A DNA stretch of 64,000 bases from an uncultured Erwinia sp. (GCA_945290265.1 CALYQW010000002.1:62001-126000); one strand, 5' to 3'; positions 1 through 10,807 are shown, numbered from the stretch's first letter. Notes: generated by a model from the sequence alone, not told the origin. Numbers and translations: made by a program.

Positions 1-5
1 GTTAT

Positions 6-251
6 ATGCGTGTAGAAATCACTCTTGCCAGAACCCATCCTCTCCCCGAAGGGGCACCTGAAGCCCTTGCCCGTGAGCTGACCAAACGTATTAACCACGA
101 ATTTCCTGACGACAATAATCAGGTGTCGGTACGCTACGCCGGCACCAATGGTCTGTCGGTTACCGGTCAGGGTAAAGAGGCGAAGGATCGTATCAGCGAA
201 ATTTTGCAGGAAGCCTGGGAAAGCGCCGATGACTGGTTTCGCAGTAACTGA
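6..251 (+). CDS. dinI: DNA damage-inducible protein I
   Basis: This 81-residue protein matches DinI, which modulates the RecA filament during the SOS response: it stabilises RecA on single-stranded DNA and dampens LexA/UmuD co-cleavage. The length equals that of the E. coli protein. The conserved acidic C-terminal helix is visible (ISEILQEAWESADDW), which in DinI mimics DNA and contacts RecA. Only five bases precede the ATG, so the expected LexA operator lies outside the window. In E. coli dinI lies between pyrC and bssS, and bssS follows here too. Function is inferred from family similarity. Confidence 0.95.
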   Translation: MRVEITLARTHPLPEGAPEALARELTKRINHEFPDDNNQVSVRYAGTNGLSVTGQGKEAKDRISEILQEAWESADDWFRSN

Positions 252-325
252 CAGGCTGTGCCCATCCTGCTATCGGCGATATTTTGAACGTTTAGCGATG
301 ATAAAGCCGCGAAATCAAAAAGCCC

Positions 326-334
326 TGTTATAAT
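326..334 (+). promoter_or_regulatory. Extended -10 promoter candidate for bssS
   Basis: The sequence TGTTATAAT is a consensus extended -10 element (TATAAT at 329-334 with TG one base upstream). No good -35 hexamer sits 17 bases upstream, which is acceptable for extended -10 promoters. It would give a leader of about 130 bases before bssS. Inference from sequence only. Confidence 0.4.
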
Positions 335-470
335 TAAAAACACTGTGGAATGTCAGGCCATATTGAACCTCAATAAGGGTACTTTCCATCAGACGTTGCT
401 GTGACGCCAACTGGAACAGACTCTGAATCACTTCGTTTTCATCAGTACTACGAATAGTAAGGGGGTTTTC

Positions 471-725
471 ATGGACAGTAACAAAGATGTTATCCAGACC
501 CACCCCCTCATCGGGTGGGATATCAGTACAGTAGACAGTTATGACGCGATGATGATCCGTTTACACTCGCTGTCATCGAATGAACAAAAACCCGACGATG
601 CCGATATTGGCCAGACTTACTGGCTTACCACGGACGTTGCCCGGCAGTTTATTTCTATCCTCGAAGCCGGGATCGCGAAGATTGAAGCGACAGATTACCT
701 CGATCGCGATTATCAAAAACACTAA
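471..725 (+). CDS. bssS: Biofilm regulator BssS
   Basis: The 84-residue product closely resembles BssS (YceP), a small cytoplasmic regulator that in E. coli affects biofilm formation through indole and catabolite-linked signalling; its biochemical activity is unknown. Conserved stretches include VIQTHPL, GWDISTVDSYDA and LTTDVARQFISILEAG. A GGGGG ribosome-binding tract at 461-465 lies five bases before the ATG. It sits between dinI and solA as in E. coli and is closed by a strong hairpin terminator. Confidence 0.93.
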   Translation: MDSNKDVIQTHPLIGWDISTVDSYDAMMIRLHSLSSNEQKPDDADIGQTYWLTTDVARQFISILEAGIAKIEATDYLDRDYQKH

Positions 726-771
726 GAATCTGCCGTGGTACAGGAAGCTGGTCGGTTGCCTGCATCCGTTG

Positions 772-800
772 AAAGCCTGCATTGTTATGCAGGCTTTTTA
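772..800 (+). terminator. Rho-independent terminator after bssS
   Basis: AAGCCTGCA and TGCAGGCTT arms flank a short TTGTTA-type loop and are followed by a run of T. It ends the bssS transcript. Confidence 0.85.
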
Positions 801-1004
801 TTTGCGCCCTGGCTGGCTGTGTTTGTCAAAGCCAGGTCAAAACTAAGGTCAACAGCCGGGGCAAGGGCGTCGGGGGGTACCTTTTTCATCACTGCCATTT
901 TTGTTATCCTCTGACTAACTGTCTGTTCCATCTCAAATTCCCCGTTAACAGCATCAGGCGTGACTGTATGCCCTGTCGCTGCAACTACAGAGGTTGTGGT
1001 TAAT

Positions 1005-2123
1005 ATGATTTATGATTTGATTATCGTCGGCAGTGGCTCCGTTGGCGCGGCAGCTGGCTGGTATGCCACTCAGCACGGGCTGAAGGTGCTGATGATCGAC
1101 AGCGCTCACCCCCCCCATGACAGTGGCAGTCATCACGGGGAAAGCCGTCTGATACGCCATGCGCTGGGGGAAAATGCCCGCTATGTTACGCTGGTACTAC
1201 GGGCGCAGCAGCTATGGGAGCAACTTGAGCAGCAGTGCGGCGAACGCATTATGCAGCGCAGCGGCGTGATTAATCTGGCTCCTGCTGACTCTGTTTTTAT
1301 CCAAAACGTGCAGCGCAACGCGGCGGATTTTCAGCTGGATGTGCAGGTGATGTCCGCGCAGGAGGTCAGCACGCGCTGGCCGCAGCTTAACGCTCCCGAG
1401 GGCTATTGCGGCGTGTTTGAACCGCAGGCTGGATGGCTGAAATCAGAACTGGCAGTAAAAAGCTATATCCGTCTGGCGCAGGAGGCGGGCTGCGCCCAGC
1501 TGTTTAACTGCGGCGTCAGTGCCATCGACGAACGGGGTGGCCTGCAGTGCGTGACCACGCCCGAAGGCATATTTCACGCGCGTAAACTGCTGCTGAGCGC
1601 CGGAACCTGGGTAAAAAACCTGTGCCCGGAGCTACCGGTGACCCCGGTGCGTAAAGTATTTGCCTGGCATCAGGCCGATGGCCGTTACAGTGAAAATAAC
1701 CGCTTTCCCGCCTTTGCTGTCGAAACGCCTGACGGTAACCACTATTACGGGTTTCCCGCCGAAAATAATGCGCTAAAGCTGGGTAAACATGAAGGGGGAA
1801 AGCCCATCAGCACGCCGCAACAGCGTAAGCCTTATGGCAGCGTTGCCGCTGATGGCAGTGAACTGTTTAGTTTTATTCGCCAGTTTCTGCCGGGGGTAGG
1901 CGTCTGCCTGCATGGAGCCGCCTGTACCTACGATAACTCGCCGGACGGTGATTTTATTATTGACCACCTGCCGGGTCAGCCGAACCGGTTGTTGATTAGC
2001 GGACTGAGTGGCACCGGCTTTAAATTTGCCAGCGTACTGGGAGAGATCGCGGCACGCTTTGCTGCCGGGCAGCCACTGGATTCTAATTTATCGCCATTTT
2101 CTCTTTCTCGCTTCAGTCAGTAA
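1005..2123 (+). CDS. solA: N-methyl-L-tryptophan oxidase (monomeric sarcosine oxidase family)
   Basis: This 372-residue flavoprotein matches E. coli SolA/MTOX over its full length. The enzyme oxidatively demethylates N-methyl amino acids such as N-methyl-L-tryptophan, giving the amino acid, formaldehyde and hydrogen peroxide. The N-terminal dinucleotide-binding motif GSGSVG is at residues 9-14. Cys307 in GAACTYDN corresponds to the cysteine that binds FAD covalently in the family. I chose the ATG at 1005 because it gives the family length and has AGAGG at 989-993; an upstream in-frame ATG at 960 would add 15 residues with no family support. Confidence 0.92.
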   Translation: MIYDLIIVGSGSVGAAAGWYATQHGLKVLMIDSAHPPHDSGSHHGESRLIRHALGENARYVTLVLRAQQLWEQLEQQCGERIMQRSGVINLAPADSVFIQNVQRNAADFQLDVQVMSAQEVSTRWPQLNAPEGYCGVFEPQAGWLKSELAVKSYIRLAQEAGCAQLFNCGVSAIDERGGLQCVTTPEGIFHARKLLLSAGTWVKNLCPELPVTPVRKVFAWHQADGRYSENNRFPAFAVETPDGNHYYGFPAENNALKLGKHEGGKPISTPQQRKPYGSVAADGSELFSFIRQFLPGVGVCLHGAACTYDNSPDGDFIIDHLPGQPNRLLISGLSGTGFKFASVLGEIAARFAAGQPLDSNLSPFSLSRFSQ

Positions 2124-2143
2124 CCCGAGCCTCAGCCGCAAGT

Positions 2144-2171
2144 TTTCACAGACTGGAAACAGGCTGTGAAA
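2144..2171 (+). terminator. Hairpin after solA
   Basis: TTTCACAG and CTGTGAAA form an eight-pair stem with a 12-base loop. No T-run follows, so this is a weak terminator candidate or RNA-stabilising hairpin. Confidence 0.35.
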
Positions 2172-2265
2172 CGAAAAGCATTTATCATTGTTCCGCTAAT
2201 TAATTGTTGCATTTATTTGCTCAGTTGTTCAGTCTGCTAAAAATAACAACCTGGCGGAAAACACC

Positions 2266-2820
2266 ATGCAATGGAAAAACAGTGGTAGTCGTTTTGGCGT
2301 GTTCAGCATTGCCCTGCACTGGCTGGTAGCCGTAACCGTTTACGGTATGTTTGCTTTGGGTTTATGGATGGTGACCCTCGGCTATTATGATGGCTGGTAT
2401 CATAAAGCACCGGAGCTGCATAAAAGTATTGGCGTGATTTTATTTAGCGTGATGGTTATCCGCCTGGTCTGGCGCTTTATTTCACCGCCGCCCAAACCCC
2501 TCAGCAGTTATTCTGCCCTGACGCGCCATGCCGCCATTGCGGTTCACCTTTTTCTTTACGTTTTGCTGTTTTCCATTCTTATTACCGGTTATCTGATCTC
2601 CACCGCGGAAGGTCAGCCGGTCTCGGTATTTGGCCTGATTTCAGTGCCGGCTATGGTTAGCGGTATGGCAGGACAGGCGGATGCCGCCGGGACTGTTCAT
2701 CTCTGGCTCGCCTGGACGGTGGTTATTCTGTCACTGCTGCACGGACTGGCAGCGGTTAAGCATCATTTTATCGACCGCGATATCACCCTAAAAAGGATGC
2801 TGGGTCGCAGCATCAATTAA
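2266..2820 (+). CDS. yceJ: Cytochrome b561 family protein YceJ
   Basis: The 184-residue protein has four hydrophobic segments and the histidine pattern of diheme cytochrome b561 (for example His18 in IALHWLVA and later HKSIG and LHGLAAVKHH). Members are inner-membrane electron carriers, probably using ubiquinol; the physiological substrate of YceJ is not known. It lies 21 bases before the yceI start on the same strand, the conserved yceJ-yceI pair, so the two are probably co-transcribed. The family is certain; the specific redox partner is not. Confidence 0.9.
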   Translation: MQWKNSGSRFGVFSIALHWLVAVTVYGMFALGLWMVTLGYYDGWYHKAPELHKSIGVILFSVMVIRLVWRFISPPPKPLSSYSALTRHAAIAVHLFLYVLLFSILITGYLISTAEGQPVSVFGLISVPAMVSGMAGQADAAGTVHLWLAWTVVILSLLHGLAAVKHHFIDRDITLKRMLGRSIN

Positions 2821-2841
2821 CCTCAGAACGGGAGAATGTGC

Positions 2842-3417
2842 ATGTTAAAGAAAACCGTGTTGGCATTAACCACCTGCGCGCTGCTGGCAACAGCGGGTAC
2901 TGCCGCCGCCGCAGATTTTAAAATTGATAAAGAAGGACAACATGCGTTTGTCCATTTCCGCATCAAGCATCTGGGCTACAGCTGGCTTTACGGCAGCTTT
3001 AAAGATTTTGACGGCACCTTTAGCTATGACGATAAAGATCCAACTAAAGATAAAGTGAATGTCACTATTAATACCGCCAGCGTGGATACCAATCATGCTG
3101 AGCGCGATAAGCATCTGCGTAGCGAGCATTTCCTGAATACCGCGAAATATCCTAAGGCGACCTTTGTCTCCAGCAGCGTCACCAAAGATGGCGATGAACT
3201 GGATATCAACGGTAATCTGACGCTGAATGGCGTCACCAAACCTGTGAAACTGGAAGCAAAACTGATTGGCGAAGGTAAGGATCCGTGGGGCGGTTACCGC
3301 GCCGGGTTTGAAGCCGAAACCACCGTGGCATTAAAAGACTTTAATATCACGACCGATCTCGGTCCGGCGTCACAGAATGTTGACCTGATTATTTCCGTGG
3401 AAGGGGTACGTCAGTAA
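2842..3417 (+). CDS. yceI: YceI family periplasmic lipid-binding-like protein
   Basis: This 191-residue exported protein matches E. coli YceI, whose family forms a lipocalin-like barrel that binds polyisoprenoid lipids. A signal peptide ([21 protein letters not shown]) precedes mature [17 protein letters not shown] start at the second ATG (2842) because GGGAG at 2830-2834 is then seven bases upstream; with the ATG at 2836 the spacing would be one base. E. coli YceI is induced by osmotic and high-pH stress. Its pairing with a cytochrome b561 suggests a quinone-related role, which is inference. Confidence 0.92.
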   Translation: MLKKTVLALTTCALLATAGTAAAADFKIDKEGQHAFVHFRIKHLGYSWLYGSFKDFDGTFSYDDKDPTKDKVNVTINTASVDTNHAERDKHLRSEHFLNTAKYPKATFVSSSVTKDGDELDINGNLTLNGVTKPVKLEAKLIGEGKDPWGGYRAGFEAETTVALKDFNITTDLGPASQNVDLIISVEGVRQ

Positions 3418-3424
3418 CTCTCCC

Positions 3425-3450
3425 CACCACCTCCCCTGACGGGGAGGTGG
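3425..3450. terminator. Hairpin between convergent yceI and trhO
   Basis: CCACCTCCCC and GGGGAGGTGG form a ten-pair GC-rich stem with a TGAC loop. It lies between two convergent stop codons. No clear T-run is present on either side, so termination is inferred from position and stem strength. Confidence 0.55.
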
Positions 3451-3463
3451 ATCCGGTTGCGCG

Positions 3464-4516
3464 TCAGGCTTCCGGATCGGGGATTTGCAGAGTGCTGTTC
3501 AGCAAACCACGGGACTTATTGAAAATTTTATTGCCGTTTTCACGGCCGGCACGCCGCGCGCGCTGCTCTTCCGGCGACAGCACCAGTTCTTCCATACACA
3601 GCGGGCTGCAGCAGTGATTAAATTTCTCTGCACAATCCGGGCACTGAATAAACAGCAGATGACAGCCGTCATTAAGACAGTTGACGTGGGTATCGCATAC
3701 CGCACCGCACTGGTGGCAGTGAGCAATCACATCGTCGGAAATTCGCTCGCCCATGCGTTCATCAAAGACAAAGTTTTTACCTTTAAAACGCACCGGCAGC
3801 CCCTGCTCACGCGCACGCCGGGCGTACTCGATAATACCGCCTTCAATATGATAAACATTGTCAAAACCGTTATGACGCATCCAGGCACTGGCTTTTTCGC
3901 AGCGTATTCCCCCGGTGCAGTACATCACGATTTTCTTGTCTTTATCCTTCTGCAGCATATCCACGGCCATCGGCAGCTGGTCACGGAAGGTGTCGGCAGG
4001 AATTTCCATCGCGTTATCGAAGTGGCCCACTTCATATTCATAGTGGTTGCGCATATCGACAAATACCGCGTCGGGATCGTCCAGCATTTGATTCACTTCC
4101 GCCGCTTTCAGGTAAGCGCCGACGTCACTGGCATCAAAGGTGCTGTCGGTGATCCCATCCGCCACAATGCGGTCACGCACTTTCAGGCGCAGCACCCAGA
4201 AGGATTTACCATCATCTTCCAGCGCAATATTCATTCGCAGATTGTCCAGCTGAGGATGAAAGCCATACAGGGTCGTTTTCATCTTCTCATACTGGCTGGC
4301 AGGGACGCTGACCTGAGCGTTAATCCCTTCTGCCGCCACATAAACCCGGCCAAAAACTTTCAGCTCAGTAAGGGCAACGTACAGGGCATCGCGAAAGGCG
4401 CGCGGATCGTCGATGGTGAAATATTTATAGAAAGAGACTGTAGTACGCGGCTCGGTTTCGGCCAGCATGCGCGCCTTCAGCTCTTCGTTAGAAACAAGGT
4501 TATGTAACACTGGCAT
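3464..4516 (-). CDS. trhO: tRNA uridine(34) hydroxylase TrhO
   Basis: The 350-residue product matches E. coli TrhO (YceA), which hydroxylates U34 of certain tRNAs as an oxygen-dependent first step towards 5-carboxymethoxyuridine or 5-methoxyuridine. A rhodanese domain occupies roughly residues 145-240, with the active-site loop Cys200-Thr-Gly-Gly-Ile-Arg. A cysteine-rich C-terminal part ([25 protein letters not shown]) probably binds zinc. The gene is divergent from lpxL and convergent with yceI, as in E. coli. Confidence 0.93.
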   Translation of the reverse strand: MPVLHNLVSNEELKARMLAETEPRTTVSFYKYFTIDDPRAFRDALYVALTELKVFGRVYVAAEGINAQVSVPASQYEKMKTTLYGFHPQLDNLRMNIALEDDGKSFWVLRLKVRDRIVADGITDSTFDASDVGAYLKAAEVNQMLDDPDAVFVDMRNHYEYEVGHFDNAMEIPADTFRDQLPMAVDMLQKDKDKKIVMYCTGGIRCEKASAWMRHNGFDNVYHIEGGIIEYARRAREQGLPVRFKGKNFVFDERMGERISDDVIAHCHQCGAVCDTHVNCLNDGCHLLFIQCPDCAEKFNHCCSPLCMEELVLSPEEQRARRAGRENGNKIFNKSRGLLNSTLQIPDPEA

Positions 4517-4719
4517 GGTGTACTTTCCTGAATTCGGTCAAAGAGAAATCTTGCGGCGCTATAATACCTGAATTTTTAATAATTGCACCTCTGACTGACG
4601 CTGGTAAAACCCTCTCCTGCGGCCGATTATTTTGATTAGCTAATAAAAAATGGCACAATAGAGAATCTTTGTTGTTGTGTGGCTGCCACACTAACGTTTT
4701 GCTTACTATCTGGATACTC

Positions 4720-5640
4720 ATGACTCAGCTGCCTGTTTTTAGCCGTGCTTTGCTGCATCCGCGTTACTGGATTACCTGGCTTGGTATTGCCCTGCTGTAT
4801 ATTCTGGTGTTACTGCCTTATCCGCTGCTGTACCGGGTGGGATGCCGCCTCGGCCGCATCTCGATGCGTTTTATGAAACGCCGGGTCAAGGTTGCCAGAC
4901 GCAATCTGGAGTTATGCTTTCCGAATATGCCGGAACCGGAGCGTGAAGCGCTGGTAAAACAGAATTTTGAATCTCTGGGCATGGGGCTGATTGAAACCGG
5001 TATTGCATGGTTTTGGCCTGACTGGCGCATGCGTAAGTGGTCCCGTGCCAGCGGCACAGAACATATCACCCAGGCCATTGCCGAAGGTAAAGGCGTACTG
5101 CTGATCGGGATGCACTTCCTTACTCTGGAAGTGGGAGCGCGCATCTTCGGTATACACAATCCGGGTATTGGCGTCTACCGTCCGAATGATAACCCGCTGA
5201 TTGACTGGCTGCAGACCTGGGGCAGGATGCGCTCGAACAAAAGCATGATTGATCGTAACGATCTGAAAGGGATGATCCGCGCGCTGAAAACCAGCGAAAT
5301 TATCTGGTACGCTCCCGACCATGATTACGGCCCAAAAGCCAGCGTGTTCGCCCCCTTCTTTGCGGTAGATCAGGCTGCCAGCACGAAAGGCAGCTATATG
5401 CTGATCCGCACAGCCAGCCCCGCGGTCATACCCTTTGTTCCGCGGCGGCTGCCTGACGGGCGCGGCTATGAAATGATTATTCTGCCTGCTGAACAGGATA
5501 TTCCGCTGGATAATGATGTGGCTACCGCCACCCGTATGAATCAGATAGTGGAACAGGGGGTGCTGATGGCCCCGGCTCAGTATATGTGGCTTCATCGCCG
5601 CTTCAAAACCCGCCCGCCAGGAAAGCCTTCACTGTACTAA
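4720..5640 (+). CDS. lpxL: Kdo2-lipid IV(A) lauroyltransferase
   Basis: This 306-residue inner-membrane acyltransferase matches LpxL (HtrB), which adds the secondary laurate to Kdo2-lipid IV(A) during lipid A synthesis. An N-terminal membrane anchor (about residues 15-35) precedes the catalytic domain with the H-x4-E motif in GMHFLTLE. The ATG at 4720 gives exactly the E. coli length; the open frame extends upstream to 4669 without family support. It is divergent from trhO. Confidence 0.93.
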   Translation: MTQLPVFSRALLHPRYWITWLGIALLYILVLLPYPLLYRVGCRLGRISMRFMKRRVKVARRNLELCFPNMPEPEREALVKQNFESLGMGLIETGIAWFWPDWRMRKWSRASGTEHITQAIAEGKGVLLIGMHFLTLEVGARIFGIHNPGIGVYRPNDNPLIDWLQTWGRMRSNKSMIDRNDLKGMIRALKTSEIIWYAPDHDYGPKASVFAPFFAVDQAASTKGSYMLIRTASPAVIPFVPRRLPDGRGYEMIILPAEQDIPLDNDVATATRMNQIVEQGVLMAPAQYMWLHRRFKTRPPGKPSLY

Positions 5641-5650
5641 TCTGCTCCTG

Positions 5651-5678
5651 ACTCCACCTGCGGGTGGAGTTTGTTTTA
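5651..5678 (+). terminator. Rho-independent terminator after lpxL
   Basis: ACTCCACC and GGTGGAGT pair around a TGCG loop and are followed by TTGTTTT. Confidence 0.75.
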
Positions 5679-5771
5679 ACCCTGTACCGTATTTTTTATC
5701 TCACCCGGTTTACCTCTGCGATTCCTCAACTATATTTTTCACATCGACACTATTTTGCACAGGAAACCATT

Positions 5772-6167
5772 ATGTCTTTATATGCCACACTGGAAGAAGC
5801 CATTGAGGCTGCCCGCGAAGAGCTACTGGCTGATAATCCCGACGCTGACGGCGGTGATGCCGTGGTCGAACAGTTTAATATGCAGAAATATGTTATGCAG
5901 GACGGCGATATTATGTGGCAGGCCGAATTCTTGCGCGAAGACGGCAGTGATGGCGAATGTCTGCCGGTATGCAGCGGAGATGCCGCCCAGGCCATTTTCG
6001 ACGGCGAATTTGACGAAATTGAATTACGCAGCGAGTGGCTGGAGGAAAACACCCTGCATGAGTGGGATGAAGGCGAGTTCCAGCTGGAGCCGCCGGGCGA
6101 TACCGAGGAAGGTGCCGCAGCAGCCGATGAGTGGGAAGATGATAACAGTGAATCAGAACGCTTTTAA
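5772..6167 (+). CDS. mysB: Acidic protein MysB
   Basis: The 131-residue, strongly acidic protein matches MysB. In E. coli mysB was isolated as a multicopy suppressor of protein-export mutants; its biochemical role is unknown. Asp and Glu are frequent throughout, especially in the last 50 residues, and few basic residues are present. The ATG at 5772 follows AGGA at 5761-5764 and matches the family start (MSLYATLEEAIEAA). It converges on the yceK-like gene, two bases apart. Confidence 0.9.
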   Translation: MSLYATLEEAIEAAREELLADNPDADGGDAVVEQFNMQKYVMQDGDIMWQAEFLREDGSDGECLPVCSGDAAQAIFDGEFDEIELRSEWLEENTLHEWDEGEFQLEPPGDTEEGAAAADEWEDDNSESERF

Positions 6168-6169
6168 CG

Positions 6170-6421
6170 CTATTCGTAAGGGCCGTGCCTCGCGTCTACT
6201 GGCAGCAATAAGGTATCCACAATCAGCGAGAGCGGCAGGTCAATAATGGCAATAAAGCGCCAGGGGGTATCACGCAAGTCCCACTGAACCCCCGGGTAAT
6301 ACTGATTGCCGTGGCCCTGACCCGGCACAGCGCGGCTGATAATACTGCCGCAACCCATCAGCATCATTATGCCCATACTCAGTATCACTGCCCGAATCAC
6401 GCTTCTCACCGCTGTTTCCAC
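6170..6421 (-). CDS. yceK: YceK-like lipoprotein (DUF1375)
   Basis: The 83-residue product resembles E. coli YceK, a small lipoprotein of unknown function. A hydrophobic signal sequence ends in the lipobox Leu-Met-Gly-Cys, and the conserved segments SIISRAVPGQGHGNQYYPGVQWD and LLLPVDARHGPYE follow. A GTG four codons downstream of the ATG would give a length closer to E. coli YceK, so the start is uncertain by four residues. Confidence 0.85.
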   Translation of the reverse strand: METAVRSVIRAVILSMGIMMLMGCGSIISRAVPGQGHGNQYYPGVQWDLRDTPWRFIAIIDLPLSLIVDTLLLPVDARHGPYE

Positions 6422-6487
6422 CGTCTAAACCGTCTATATTAACTGCCTGCTGCCCACAGATCAGGCAACAAATTGCAAGGAAAGCGT

Positions 6488-6517
6488 AAAAAAAAACCGG
6501 GAGACTGACTCTCGGTT
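6488..6517 (-). terminator. Terminator of the opgGH operon
   Basis: On the minus strand AACCGAGAG pairs imperfectly with TCTCCCGGTT around a TCAG-type loop and is followed by a long T-run. It lies just after the opgH stop codon. Confidence 0.7.
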
Positions 6518-6523
6518 CTTTCG

Positions 6524-9076
6524 TTATAACGTTGAATTCAGCGCCTGTGGATTGAGTGGTCGAGCACGATAGTACGTCAGCCACGGCTGGTACTTCTCGC
6601 CCTCCTGCCACAAATGATAGTGCATACGTGCCAGGGTAACCGGATCGCTGAGTAACGCCAGACGATCGTCACGGCTAAGTTTTTCCGGTGCCTGACTGAG
6701 CGCCTGTTTCACATTGCGCTCGCGCGCCTGCTCCACGACCTGACTGTGCAAATGACGCGACGTTGCCATTGCGCTGGCCAGCGCGTTGAATGACGGGTGG
6801 AACAGCGCATGGATAAAGCCATCCTCAAGCCTGCGCTGCCGATTCAGTGCCACGTAGCGATCGGTGTCCAGCAGTTCCTGCGGCGGCTGATACTCTTCCG
6901 GGATCAGGAACAGTCTGGCGCGTTTTGATGCCAGCCCCAGCGTGCCACGACTTGACCACACCGAAACAAACGGCGACAGGATCAGCGAGAAGACGATAGG
7001 CGACAACCACCAGAGAAAGTTGAGATCCAGCCAGCCCATACCGCCCGCCCACACCAGACCAAGCAGCATTTGCGAACCGTGACGTCTGAACGCTTCGCTC
7101 CACGGCGTAGCATCATCATCACGCTGCGGTGAATTCCATACCACTTCCCAGCCAAGAAACGCGCTGACCACAAACACCGTGTGGAACAACATACGTACCG
7201 GAGCCAGCAGCACCGAGAACAGCATTTCCAGGCACAGCGAGACAAATACCCGCAGCGCGCCACCGTAAGGTTTTGCCCCTTTGCACCATACCAGGATAAT
7301 GCTGAGCAACTTCGGCAGGAATAGCAGCACCAGGGTGGTGGAGAACAGGGCTATTGCCAGTTCAGGACGCCACTGCGGCCATACCGGATAAAGCTGACGC
7401 GGCTGCATAAAGTACTGTGGCTCCATCAGGGTATGAACCACCTGCAGTGCCGTAGACAGCGCAAGGAACATAAACCACAGCGGTGCCGACAGGTAGGACA
7501 TTACCCCGGTCAGGAATACTGCACGGTGTACCGGATGCATGCCTTTTACCAGGAAAAGACGGAAGTTCATCAGGTTACCGTGACACCAGCGGCGGTCACG
7601 TTTCAGTTCATCCAGCAGGTTCGGCGGCAGTTCTTCATATGAGCCAGGCAGATCGTAAGCAATCCACACTCCCCAGCCGGCACGACGCATCAGCGCCGCT
7701 TCCACGAAGTCATGGGAGAGAATCGAACCGGCAAAAGAGCCTTCCCCCGGCAGCGGTGCCAGGGCGCAGTGCTCAATAAATGGCTGCACGCGGATAATGG
7801 CGTTATGACCCCAGTAGTGAGATTCCCCCAACTGCCAGAAATGAAGACCGGCGGTAAACAGCGGCCCGTAGACGCGGGTAGCAAACTGCTGGCAGCGCGC
7901 ATACAGAGTGTCCATACCGGATGCCTTCGGTGAAGACTGAATAATACCGGCTTTCGGGTTAGCTTCCATCATGCGCACCAGGCCATTCAGACATTCGCCA
8001 CTCATCACGCTGTCAGCATCCAATACCACCATATAGCTGTACTGGCTGCCCCAGCGGCGGCAGAAGTCATCAATGTTACCTGATTTACGTTTTACCCGAC
8101 GGCGGCGACGGCGATAGAAGATACGCCCTTCCCCACCAACATCACGCACCAGTTCCATCCAGGCTTTTTGTTCCGCCATGCAGATGTCCGGGTTGTAACT
8201 GTCGCTGAGAATGTAGACGTCATAGTGCTGCTGCTCGCCAGTTCGAACTACCGATTCCCAGGTGGCGCGCAGGCCGGCAAAGACGCGCTCAACGTCTTCA
8301 TTACAAATCGGCATAATTAACGCAGTACGGTGCTCAGGGTTCAGCGGCTCATTGCCGCTGGTCAGATAAGAGATGCTGTACTTATCCTTACCAATCAGCA
8401 ACTGCAGGAAGCCCATCAGCGCGGTCCAGAAGCCAGCCGATACCCAGCAGAACAGGATGGCAAACAGCACCAGAATCCCGGTTTGCAGGATATAAGGCAG
8501 CAACTGTAACAATGACTGTTGCCAGTTCTGATGGATCATCTCCAGCGGGTCAATTAAAGCCCAGCCCTGGTATGGCAGAATGGTTTTCATATACCAGGTG
8601 GCAATCACCGTCTGAAACAGGGTGAGAAACAGCAGAATATAGCGGCGCACCGCACCGACATGACGCCACTGATCTTCCGAGCGCTGCTCTTCTTTGCTGG
8701 CATAACGCGAAGCCGTTTTCCGCCCGCGCAGAGAATCCCACATCCTTACCACCGGGTTGGTACGCCATTTTTCCGGGTACATTGAAGAACGGGTGTGCTC
8801 GGGCATCGCTTTCAGCGTGGTACGATCCAGCGCATCCCGGTCAAGCTGTTTCCCGTGCGCCAGTGAATCCGGCCAGCTGGCTTCCAGTCGAGATTTCACC
8901 GACTGTTGTGATGCCTCATCGGGTCGACTTTCCGCCACTGCATCAGCACCCGCCAGCTGCTGCTGCAGCTGGCCAAAGCTTCGCGCGGAGGCCGCACCAC
9001 CCAGCGCCACTTTCTGCTGTTCAGAAAGTGGCAGGCTCTCAATATATTGAGTCGCAATATCGGTTGATTTATTCAT
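6524..9076 (-). CDS. opgH: Glucans biosynthesis glucosyltransferase H
   Basis: The 850-residue polytopic inner-membrane protein matches OpgH (MdoH), the glucosyltransferase that polymerises and exports the beta-1,2 backbone of osmoregulated periplasmic glucans. It has a large cytoplasmic GT2 domain between membrane segments, including the acidic VVLDADSVM motif and a downstream RRWCHGN (R/QxxRW-like) motif. In E. coli OpgH also delays division in rich medium by binding FtsZ through its N-terminal region. That N-terminal segment (about residues 1-60) differs from E. coli here. The start overlaps the opgG stop by eight bases, indicating translational coupling. Confidence 0.95.
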   Translation of the reverse strand: MNKSTDIATQYIESLPLSEQQKVALGGAASARSFGQLQQQLAGADAVAESRPDEASQQSVKSRLEASWPDSLAHGKQLDRDALDRTTLKAMPEHTRSSMYPEKWRTNPVVRMWDSLRGRKTASRYASKEEQRSEDQWRHVGAVRRYILLFLTLFQTVIATWYMKTILPYQGWALIDPLEMIHQNWQQSLLQLLPYILQTGILVLFAILFCWVSAGFWTALMGFLQLLIGKDKYSISYLTSGNEPLNPEHRTALIMPICNEDVERVFAGLRATWESVVRTGEQQHYDVYILSDSYNPDICMAEQKAWMELVRDVGGEGRIFYRRRRRRVKRKSGNIDDFCRRWGSQYSYMVVLDADSVMSGECLNGLVRMMEANPKAGIIQSSPKASGMDTLYARCQQFATRVYGPLFTAGLHFWQLGESHYWGHNAIIRVQPFIEHCALAPLPGEGSFAGSILSHDFVEAALMRRAGWGVWIAYDLPGSYEELPPNLLDELKRDRRWCHGNLMNFRLFLVKGMHPVHRAVFLTGVMSYLSAPLWFMFLALSTALQVVHTLMEPQYFMQPRQLYPVWPQWRPELAIALFSTTLVLLFLPKLLSIILVWCKGAKPYGGALRVFVSLCLEMLFSVLLAPVRMLFHTVFVVSAFLGWEVVWNSPQRDDDATPWSEAFRRHGSQMLLGLVWAGGMGWLDLNFLWWLSPIVFSLILSPFVSVWSSRGTLGLASKRARLFLIPEEYQPPQELLDTDRYVALNRQRRLEDGFIHALFHPSFNALASAMATSRHLHSQVVEQARERNVKQALSQAPEKLSRDDRLALLSDPVTLARMHYHLWQEGEKYQPWLTYYRARPLNPQALNSTL

Positions 9077-10622
9077 TGGCAGGTAACTGATAGCTCCAGG
9101 TTTCTGTCAGTGTCTTATCACCGTTAACCAGTGCTGCACGCAATTCCGTTGGCTGTTTCACATCTTTAACGCGGAAACGTACCACCAGGCGCCAGCCTTT
9201 CGTCACCGGATTGTAACGCACGCTGTTTTCTACCAGTTCGCCGTTATTCCCAATACTGACCTGTGGGGCGACTGGCGTATTTTCCGGCAACTTGCTCATC
9301 CCGGTGCCCGTAAAGTCAACGATAAAGGCGATAGTGCCATCCGGCTGACGCACCAGATTAGACTGCTTAACATCCCCGGTGGAGCGCAGGCTGCTCTTCA
9401 CCCAGGCCGTATCGGCCGAATGCAACAGGTTTTCGTCGCGGGTGAAATGCAGACGATAATCAAAGTTCATCACTTTACCCGGTTCCGGCAGTGAATCCGG
9501 TGTCCAGAATGCCACGATATTATCATTGGTTTCATCAGCTGTTGGGATCTCAACCAATTCAATCCGGCCTTTACCCCAGTCACCTTTTGGCTCAATCCAG
9601 CCACTTGGACGCAGATCATAGCGATCGTCCAGATCCTGGTATTGACTGAAATCACGCCCACGCTGCAGCAAACCGAAGCCGCGCGGGTTTTCAACGCTGA
9701 AGGTACTGATCCCAAGATGACGCGGGTTATTTAACGGACGCCAGATCCACTCGCCGTTACCGGCATGGATCGACAGTCCGCTGGAGTCATGTAATTCCTG
9801 GCGGAAGTTAGGCACTTTAGACGGCTGATTAGCACCGAACAGATACATACTGGTCAGCGGCGCAATGCCCAGCTTACCAACTTTGTCACGCAGATAGACT
9901 TTCGACTGAACGTCAACCACGCTGTCTTTGCCCGGTGTCAACAGGAAACGGTAAGCACCGGCGGCACGTGGTGAGTCAAGCAATGCATAGATGACCAGAT
10001 GTTTATCCTGCGGTTTGGGCCGCTCAATCCAAAACGATTTAAACCGTGGGAACTCTTCGCCCGAGGGCAGCGCCGTATCAATGGCCAGCCCACGCGCCGA
10101 CAGACCATATACCTGGCCTGCGCCGATGACGCGGAAATAGCTGGCACCGAGGAAGCTGGCGATTTCATCTTTTTTGTCTTTCGCATTCAGCGTGTACAGC
10201 ACTTTGAATCCGGCGAAGCCCAAATTTTTGACGGTCTCAGGATCGTGCGGAACGTTGCCAAAAGTAAAATAGTCCGGCGAATATTTGATTTCATGAACGC
10301 TGTTTGCCGTCACTTCATTCAGTTGAACAGCATTCTCAAAGTACATACCCTGATGATAAAATTCAATGCGGAATGGCGTCTTTAATTTATGCCAGTAAGC
10401 CTTATCATGATTAAATTGAATTTGTTGATAATCAGCATATTTCAAATCACGCAGCTGGGATGGCAGATTGCTCTTTGGTGCCTCGAAGCTTTTTCCGGCT
10501 AACGCTTTAGCCTGCTTTGCTACATCATCAATACCGAATGCCCATGCCGAGCTGGCGTATACGGATAGAAACACCGCTGCGCTTAACCAGCGCAGTTTCA
10601 TTCGTTGTGGTTTAACGTTCAT
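9069..10622 (-). CDS. opgG: Glucans biosynthesis protein G
   Basis: OpgG (MdoG) is a periplasmic protein needed, with OpgH, to build and branch osmoregulated periplasmic glucans. The 517-residue product matches E. coli OpgG throughout, with a signal peptide ending SSAWA before [10 protein letters not shown] chose the ATG at 10622. A more distal in-frame ATG at 10652 and an internal ATG at 10601 (the E. coli-like start at MKLRWLS) are alternatives. The GGGGG tract upstream of 10622 is 14 bases away, so the start is not settled. It forms an operon with opgH. Confidence 0.92.
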   Translation of the reverse strand: MNVKPQRMKLRWLSAAVFLSVYASSAWAFGIDDVAKQAKALAGKSFEAPKSNLPSQLRDLKYADYQQIQFNHDKAYWHKLKTPFRIEFYHQGMYFENAVQLNEVTANSVHEIKYSPDYFTFGNVPHDPETVKNLGFAGFKVLYTLNAKDKKDEIASFLGASYFRVIGAGQVYGLSARGLAIDTALPSGEEFPRFKSFWIERPKPQDKHLVIYALLDSPRAAGAYRFLLTPGKDSVVDVQSKVYLRDKVGKLGIAPLTSMYLFGANQPSKVPNFRQELHDSSGLSIHAGNGEWIWRPLNNPRHLGISTFSVENPRGFGLLQRGRDFSQYQDLDDRYDLRPSGWIEPKGDWGKGRIELVEIPTADETNDNIVAFWTPDSLPEPGKVMNFDYRLHFTRDENLLHSADTAWVKSSLRSTGDVKQSNLVRQPDGTIAFIVDFTGTGMSKLPENTPVAPQVSIGNNGELVENSVRYNPVTKGWRLVVRFRVKDVKQPTELRAALVNGDKTLTETWSYQLPANE

Positions 10623-10777
10623 ATCGATCAGCACATCCCCCTCATGGTGCATAAATCATTGTCATCCATCTTAATGGATTAATCGGCTTTCCGACAGCCT
10701 GGCGACGTTTTTGTTCCACATTCTTTCAGCGTTAAGCCCCTGCTTCTCAGGCGCTTACGATTCCAGAATCGACTGAT

Positions 10778-10807
10778 AGTATAGCCGTCTCAATCCTAAT
10801 AGTGTAA
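10778..10807 (-). promoter_or_regulatory. Promoter candidate for opgGH
   Basis: Reading leftward, TTACAC (10807-10802) and TATACT (10783-10778) are 18 bases apart. The start point would lie about 150 bases before the opgG start. Seen in sequence; activity is inferred. Confidence 0.35.

Noticed and set aside
3485..4507. A 340-codon open frame antisense to trhO
   Set aside because: It is the opposite strand of a well-conserved gene, has no start signal and resembles no protein family; its length reflects GC-rich codon use of trhO.
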